A DNA stretch of 64,000 nucleotides from Herpomyces periplanetae (lineage: Eukaryota; Ascomycota; Laboulbeniomycetes; Herpomycetales; Herpomycetaceae). The stretch's first letter is position 1; every line of letters starts with the position of its first letter. A program made the position numbers and the translations under genes. The notes beneath the pieces were generated by a model, which ran no database searches, had not been told where the DNA came from, and saw nothing but the letters and a program-made list of their open reading frames with translations. Shown here in pieces: positions 57,910 to 64,000 of the stretch. The DNA lies in assembly GCA_009733715.1 (NCBI GenBank), contig WMKJ01000005.1, positions 177,664-241,663 of the forward strand, written 5' to 3'.

Positions 57910-59733
57910 ATCTTACTTGTCCGGGTTTTATGGATTTGTGTCAGTCCAGTGGAACAAAAGGCGAGCCATCGTTAAAGTAACTTTTATCGCGAGCAACACG
58001 CGCTCGCCAGTGGGTTAATTTGCGGAGAATTTTTCATTGTCGTAAACGATTTATTTCACGCATAAAAGCCGAGTTACAACGATATTCAATCGAATATTAC
58101 ACCAATCATTCACATATCACGAATATCCGCGCTTCGAGAGTTCGTGCGTGCGTGCGTTCGTGTATTAATACTTTCCATTTATTCTCATGGTCACCAGTCA
58201 AGATCTCCGTTGCATGGGCTTGCAGACAGTATCCCTATTCTACCCTTGCACATTTAACCATCACCCGTCTTCAAGGATTGATTAGCATCCGGGCTCTGCA
58301 ACGTCAAGTCGGAAGACTCACGCTCCAAGTAATTTTGTAATGTGCATATGTCGGCCTTCCAAGTCTCATTCATCACTCTAAATTATTACGTATGAGGTAA
58401 TTTTTACGAAGTATACACGCCTAACCACCATGGCCTTACGATGCGACGCATTCTCAACGCTTAAGCATAAGAGATAATCTACCCATCGTTAACGCTTCAT
58501 GATGCATCTCGGGGGGGGAGGGGGGTAAAAGTGAGGTAAAGCTTTGGATGGTGGAATTCCCTTGTGTAAATTAATCTATATTTGCTCGCCTGCCTAAGCT
58601 CTACGTGTGTATGCACTTTAATCCAATAGTCAAGTGTTAAGTAGACAGATAAGCTTCAACATAAATGTAATGTTTCAGATGAAATGGCTACATTGAACTT
58701 TAAAGTGACAATCATCGTACCCAATTAAAATATAGCGTATGGATGTCTCTGTTCAGCTTAACTCTAAATGATATAACGTAAGAATACTTGGAGTGAATTT
58801 TCAAGTTATGCGATGTCGATAATCAAATCCAGTTATCATTGCGTACTGGAATCCACACTACATAGTTCAGTCTATAGTAATGAATTATTGACGAGACAAG
58901 ACTCGATTACCCGCTCTATAGTACATAAAGGTATGATCACATGTAGTGAATACATAGGGTAAGTAGTCAATCATGAGTAAACTTGATCGTTAATATTCCA
59001 TTTCTATTATAATTTAAAATAATATAATACAACCAAATATTGAGAGTATAGTAAGCACGCACTCTCTTAGAATAGTTGAGCATGAAGTAGAATGGGATGA
59101 AAGATTTTAGAAAAAAAACTCAATTAATTTGTTTCAAGTCAGGTCATGCTATTCCACAGCGTTTCAAAGTCTAAGATAATGCGATGGTTGCGTTTAACGC
59201 ACTCGGTAAACTTATGGAAAGTGATCGAGTCGACAGCGTATATACGTTTACGGGGAGAGTGCTGAGCGGTGATATTTCGGTGATAATTCAGGCGGGGGAA
59301 AAGGTTTAGGTAAATCCGTTCGATTATTGGATGAGTGATGGCAATGGTTATTGGGTAAAAATTAATTCCGTTGGTTCATTGAACCCGAATGAGCGAATGA
59401 GTACTTTGAATGATATGAAATAATGGGAAAGCGAAAGCGTGTGTTCAGGTTTGTCCAAATATATTGGACAATATTTTATCTAGTGCTTTAAGTACACGCT
59501 TGATGTTAGGTTGGTGTACGCAACTGGGAAGCTTAATATTGCGATAATATGACAAATATCCTAAAAGTGAAATAAACACATGGTACTTTTAACTAGTGAA
59601 TAGTGTGTATGTTTAAGCGGAACGTAATTCAAGAGTTTACGCACACGGACATACACACATGGCACGCAAAAAAGTTGATTGCTACATGATTATCTGGGTC
59701 TCCTGCCTGTGTACACGGGACACAATACACGCA

Positions 59734-59774
59734 ACGCACAATGCACAGTGCACAACGCACAACGCACAACGCAC
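59734..59774. repeat. 7-bp minisatellite, about six copies
   Basis: Tandem ACGCACA units: ACGCACA, ATGCACA, GTGCACA, ACGCACA, ACGCACA and a partial ACGCAC. Intergenic. Confidence 0.85.
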
Positions 59775-60130
59775 TATGGGTGAACTGCGCCACAAAAAAC
59801 TAGACTACACATGGTACTGAAACATTAATCATGGTGGAGGTGGAGGTGGAGATGAAAGTAATGATGATACAGGGAGAGTACAAGGAGAAGTACCTGATTG
59901 TAAGCTAGATTAATGGAAAAAGGCAGTTTAGGGCAGCCGGGAAATTACGAGCAGGCAGAAGATGAATTGAAATCAATCAGGGGACAAGCAAAACTGCAAT
60001 TGACGAAGAAAAAAAAACGCAGAAAAGCAAAAGAAGAAAAAGGATGGGGGGAGAAGACAGGGAAGGAGCGGGGGGACTGTTCACGTGGATGCGGAAGGTG
60101 GGATGGGAAAAGTGGGGCTGTAGGGCTGTA

Positions 60131-62270
60131 GGGCTGATTGCTTCCTATTCCGTCTAGCCTTCGCCTTTCCTTTCTTTCAGTTTAATCTTTCTTTTTTCCT
60201 CCCCAGTTAACGTAATATTAGTCAATTTTTCCATTTCTCTCCTTCGTTACCTGCTATTAAACTTTCCTCTCCTATCTCTTAATCCTCTATTCCCTTCCTT
60301 TCCTACCTGACCGCTTCCTCGTACCCTTTGGCTTTCGTAAGTTTTTTCGTCAATTTGCTTATTATCAATTCCCTGATTTCATCTTATCCATTTCTCTTAA
60401 ACTTTCCATGTCTGTTTATACTCTCTCGAAATTATCTATTCCAGCCTTTTTCCCAGCCAAAATTCTTCTTTTCCCTATCCCTCTACTTCTTCCCACCTTT
60501 TCATTCAACCTTCCTACTCTATCCAATACGTAACAGTTCCTCTCATCCTTCAATCACCTTATCCCCCCCTCTCTACGCTATCTTACACTATCACTTCTAG
60601 CTCACTTTTCTACCCCAAGACAAACTTTTCTTCCGCCTGTTTAACCATCTTATCGCTTCCATCACCTTTCCTCCACATAACCTTATTCTCATTAGCCTAT
60701 ACTCCCCCCCCTCTTCGTCAACTTATCCAACTCTCACCTACTCATCTTTACTCTTTATTTCATCTTCGTCTCACCTCCCCTTACTCTCCACTTCAATAAT
60801 CTCTTCTACCTTAGTCTAATAATTTCCCTACCCATCCCAATGGTCATCCCCCCTCCCACTTAGCGCCCTCTTCCGCTTCCTTCTGTCCCGTCCCGCTCCT
60901 TTTCTTTCCACACCTTACCATCTCATTTACTCCCCACCCGCTCCCCCATCCCGCTTCATTTTTTTATCCATGATTTTGCCACCTCATCTCTTTTGCTAAT
61001 TTCTCTTCCCAACTCCATCATATTTCCGTCCACTACTAACCTTAAATTCTCCCCTTCCACCCACCCCCTAACACTTTAACCTCTAAGAATACACAGGATC
61101 ATCTTATCACCCTCCCTTCTCTTATTAAACTCTACAATCTCGTCTTGCCGTCCGTGCTACTTTTCACCTGTTAATTGTTGGAGTGCCCAACCCGCCTTGT
61201 TTCCCTCCTAATCATATCACTAGTAGCACATCGTCTTCCCATCATTCTTTGAACTGTTTATTTATACGCTACCAATACGTCCGCCAAAAACTTGCTTCTA
61301 CCTCCTTCCCCGTTGTCCATCTTTTCTGTACCCTATCAACCGAATTCCCTATCACATTGTCCTCACCTCGTCATTCTCATTTACTGTATATTCACCTTTT
61401 CAATACGTGTCATAGCCCTAACATCGCAACTTTCAAGTTACCTTTACGTTCTTAATTCTACCTTACCATGCAGTTTCACATCCTCTTCACTTGACTTCAC
61501 TTTCTCCATATCCTTGCACTTGTCAAATCAAAATTTCCTTGCTGGAACCGTGACCATGTCCACACCCTTTTCCATCCACTTTATACTCCTTGTGTACCTT
61601 AATTCAACTTCAAACTTCACTCTGTTTCCAGAAATATGCCGCTTGCATACACTCTATTGCACTTCATCTTGCCAAATGCATCCGCGACTCGTCCTTCAAC
61701 CCTAATTGGTTAACCTAACCCTCCTCAACACTACCCATTAAACCCCCGTCCACCTTAAGCTTTCCGTTGCAACCTGCTACCGCCATCAATACTCTTCCTG
61801 TTATAATGCAAGCTTACCATTTTGGTCACCCCGGCCTGCTTTCTTCCCCTATCACCTTATCATTACCTTTGCCCATATCATTTGTAAAATAATCCTTAAA
61901 AGTCTCCCATATGACTTGTTCATCTTGTGTTCGGCTGTACTAGCGATTGGCTCGTGCTTGCTGACCACAACCGTGATTAATACAACATGCTCTTATCTAA
62001 ATTCTCCAATTTCATTCACCACATCATATCTATAACCGAACCTCATGTGGATCCCAATCTGCCCATCATCACACTTTATCTTAAACTCTAACTCGTGCCG
62101 ATCCGAATTATCGCTTCATCAAACTAGCTGTTTTCCAATCTTCAAGCTCATATCTCATGTCCAAATTCCCCCGTTTCACCCCTTCAAGCACATCATACAC
62201 CTTTTACGCTAACCTCACGTCAGTCTAGCCTCACCAAAGTACTCAGAAATCCTCAGAGTAAGAATTCTAA
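60131..62270 (+). other. Long pyrimidine-rich tract without a gene beside it
   Basis: The plus strand is overwhelmingly C and T (CCTTTCC, CTCCCC, TTCTTCC repeats) for about 2.1 kb. It resembles the leader/promoter tracts of genes in this window but is followed by the 3' end of the minus-strand EXO70, not by a plus-strand gene. Confidence 0.5.
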
Positions 62271-62439
62271 GCTACCAATAGGCTGTATGAGCAACATGAT
62301 TCATGTACATGTGCAGATCATGGAACTTACACATTCCCGCACTCATGATGCGCTGAGTAACTACCGCTACCACGGGCATACATACACTCATGTCGTGTGC
62401 ACGACAAAAGCACTCATACCGCTATCCCTTTCCTCAACA

Positions 62440-64000
62440 CTAACCCAATAATTGTAACGTCATTGCCAAACTTTTCTTATCATACTTGACATGCTTGCCC
62501 TTGCCTTTATCAATCTCATAATACCGATCGTAAAATCGACTATACAATGGCTCTAACAGCCTTGAAACCTCCACTTGTACCAACGTTCGAACCTCTTTTT
62601 CCAGCTTCAATTGTTGATGTCGAGTAACTAATTCCTCAAATTGTGTGTTAAATTGCTTAAACTTTTCTTTAATCGCTTCCCGATCTTTGCTACTTAACGC
62701 CTTAACCATGCTCGCCGAATCAGTGGAATTACCAGATGTTGATTGAGGTCGCCCACTACCTCCACGATTCGCATATTGCACATCAAACAGAATAATGGAA
62801 CACTCTTTCCATCCATCTATGTACGCGGCTAATGCGCGCTTACGCCATCCTTCTATTTTCCCGCTTAACTCCGCAAGTAAAGTCTTCAACTCACTGGTTC
62901 GAATGCCCCGATCTATAATCGCAACGTTGTTGGCAACAAATATACCCGGTAGCGATCGCGATTTGTGCAATTGTTTAGCTTTCATGTCTAACCCCGACAG
63001 ATATCCCTCAATGACATCACCAGCATAATGCGCAAATAACTCCACACCATCTGCTGTCACATCAATCCCTTTGAGACTTGGAGCTACGCTTGAATTGGTC
63101 GTTGAGCCCAGATTCCATCCCCTATCCCCCAACAGCCATAGCAATCCGGTAATAGGAGCTAAAAATTCCGTCATAGCTTGAAGACGATTCATCAAATCAT
63201 ACGTTAACGCTAGACCTGCCGCATCCGATGGTACTGATGTAATACCCTGTCCTCGAAGTTTGGCGTCGTTGATTATTTTGACCAGCGACGTTTTCGCAGT
63301 ATCACGAATTGGCCGCAGAGCTTCTGTAATACGTGACTTAAGTGTGCTCGACGTAACTTGAAGCCGATTTGCCATCCCCAATACAATATTCATAATTTCG
63401 TAAGATAAAAAGCAATCCGTGATTAAATTGGCTTCAATATGTCGGTTCAGATCAATCATTGTTTGTCCGAACTCGGTAAGACTAGCTTGACATGTAGCTA
63501 GGTATACCTGTTCCACATCTTTATCTGGGAATGCCGAGCAAATGTTTTTAAATTCCATCATGTATAGTCCTTCTATAGCTTGTGCATAAGTTCCAATTCC
63601 TGATGTTCCCGCTCGATAAATTGTATCTGGTGATGTTTTTCGTGCCGTTGATACAGAAGCTGTAGCTAAATTCCGCAATGACCGGCATAAAAAATCTCCC
63701 CTAAGCTCTGCGTAAATACGTATTCCTGTATAATCTGATGATTTAGATGATACTATTTTTGCTGTTGAACTCAAATGTTCATTAATCGAGTATAGCTTCT
63801 CCGAACGTTCCGATGATAATTTGGGGAATTCGATTTCTATTAACCATACATGCATTAAGTTAGTGGTCAGATTTACCCATAATGCATACCCAATTGATTT
63901 CACTAGTTTACTTTTTGTAATGTAAAAGAGCGGTTCGATAGTTTGCGTGTCTTCCATAAGTAATTTCCGTGATGCTTCATCTAAATGTGTCGACCCAATT
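62440..64000 (-). CDS. EXO70: Exocyst subunit Exo70 (partial, 5' end outside the window)
   Basis: The exocyst tethers secretory vesicles to the plasma membrane; Exo70 binds PI(4,5)P2 and Rho GTPases. Exons here are 63912-64000 (open to the edge) and 62440-63836, giving about 495 C-terminal residues. The edge reads STHLDEASRKLLMEDTQ, then EPLFYITK. Exo70 landmarks follow: IRIYAELRGDFLCRSLRNLA, YRAGTSGIGTYAQAIEGL, DLNRHIEANLITDCFLSYE, and a basic C-terminus (RFYDRYYEI...KGKHVKYDKKSLAMTL), as needed for lipid binding. The intron 63837-63911 is 75 nt (GTAAAC donor, CACTAAC branch, TAATAG acceptor) and stop-free, so a naive frame reads through it. The ATG at 63957 is internal, not the start. Confidence 0.92.
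   Translation of the reverse strand, partial: IGSTHLDEASRKLLMEDTQTIEPLFYITKSKLVKSIGYALWVNLTTNLMHVWLIEIEFPKLSSERSEKLYSINEHLSSTAKIVSSKSSDYTGIRIYAELRGDFLCRSLRNLATASVSTARKTSPDTIYRAGTSGIGTYAQAIEGLYMMEFKNICSAFPDKDVEQVYLATCQASLTEFGQTMIDLNRHIEANLITDCFLSYEIMNIVLGMANRLQVTSSTLKSRITEALRPIRDTAKTSLVKIINDAKLRGQGITSVPSDAAGLALTYDLMNRLQAMTEFLAPITGLLWLLGDRGWNLGSTTNSSVAPSLKGIDVTADGVELFAHYAGDVIEGYLSGLDMKAKQLHKSRSLPGIFVANNVAIIDRGIRTSELKTLLAELSGKIEGWRKRALAAYIDGWKECSIILFDVQYANRGGSGRPQSTSGNSTDSASMVKALSSKDREAIKEKFKQFNTQFEELVTRHQQLKLEKEVRTLVQVEVSRLLEPLYSRFYDRYYEIDKGKGKHVKYDKKSLAMTLQLLG

Larger units (their letters stand above)
55851..62439. other. 6.6-kb gene-free region rich in simple repeats
   Basis: No supportable gene is present. 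It contains a G-rich tract (56025-56066), CA/TG tracts and a long perfect palindrome (57872-57909), a 7-bp minisatellite (59734-59774) and a strongly pyrimidine-rich plus-strand block (60131-62270). The short frames in the block are translations of CT-rich DNA. Confidence 0.5.

Noticed and set aside
57529-57980. His/Thr-rich frames over CA repeats
   Set aside because: They are translations of CA/TG microsatellite sequence with no other coding signal.
1-64000. Transposable elements, CRISPR arrays, secondary-metabolite cluster
   Set aside because: No transposase, reverse transcriptase, long terminal or spaced repeats, and no synthase genes were found; the genes are housekeeping types.

Overview
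The window looks like a gene-poor stretch of a nuclear chromosome from an ascomycete-type fungus. The genes are fungal: an OPT oligopeptide transporter, an APSES/ankyrin cell-cycle factor, Spo7, Rsc8/Swi3, a Cdc3-type septin, Exo70 and Pom33. Introns are mostly short (about 60-150 nt), with GTAAGT-like or GTT(A/T)GT donors and CTAAC/CTGAC-like branch sites. The DNA is AT-rich. I saw no transposon, rRNA, CRISPR array or convincing tRNA. I cannot name the species; the class is inferred from gene content only.

Layout. 1-5.5 kb: OPT transporter (+) behind a long pyrimidine-rich leader. 5.5-11 kb: Myb-like regulator (-) with its own long leader, then a LYR-domain protein (-). 11.6-16.2 kb: Swi4/Mbp1-like APSES factor (+) converging on Spo7 (-). 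16.9-24.6 kb: ETF alpha (-) head to head with an Rsc8/Swi3 chromatin subunit (+), then an unknown serine-rich protein (-). 24.6-30.6 kb: gene-free, strand-skewed DNA. 30.6-37.5 kb: an MMS1_N/CPSF160-like giant (-, five exons including an 18-nt microexon) head to head with a TBC1D20/Gyp8-type Rab-GAP (+). 37.7-45.4 kb: a run of known or likely mitochondrial genes: L-2-hydroxyglutarate dehydrogenase, mL44, a small membrane protein assembled here from two short exons, Imp2 and a CGI-58/Cld1-like hydrolase. 46.7-51.6 kb: Pom33, a four-exon glycolipid transfer protein and a stand-alone AIR synthetase. 53.1-54.9 kb: Cdc3-type septin. 55-62.4 kb: gene-free DNA with simple repeats, a 38-bp perfect palindrome and a roughly 2-kb pyrimidine tract. 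62.4-64 kb: Exo70, running off the right edge.

Themes. Membrane and polarity functions recur: septin, Exo70, Rab-GAP, Pom33, Spo7, GLTP. The other theme is mitochondria: ETF alpha, LYR protein, L2HGDH, mL44, Imp2, the Cld1-like hydrolase and the small membrane protein. Several of the mitochondrial genes have a TCACGTG (Cbf1-type) site 100-285 bp upstream. I found no obvious novel multi-gene system. The most unusual points are the monofunctional AIR synthetase (normally fused to GAR synthetase in fungi), the 18-nt and 4-nt coding exons, two short stop-free introns of 3n length, and the large strand-skewed tracts with no gene beside them.
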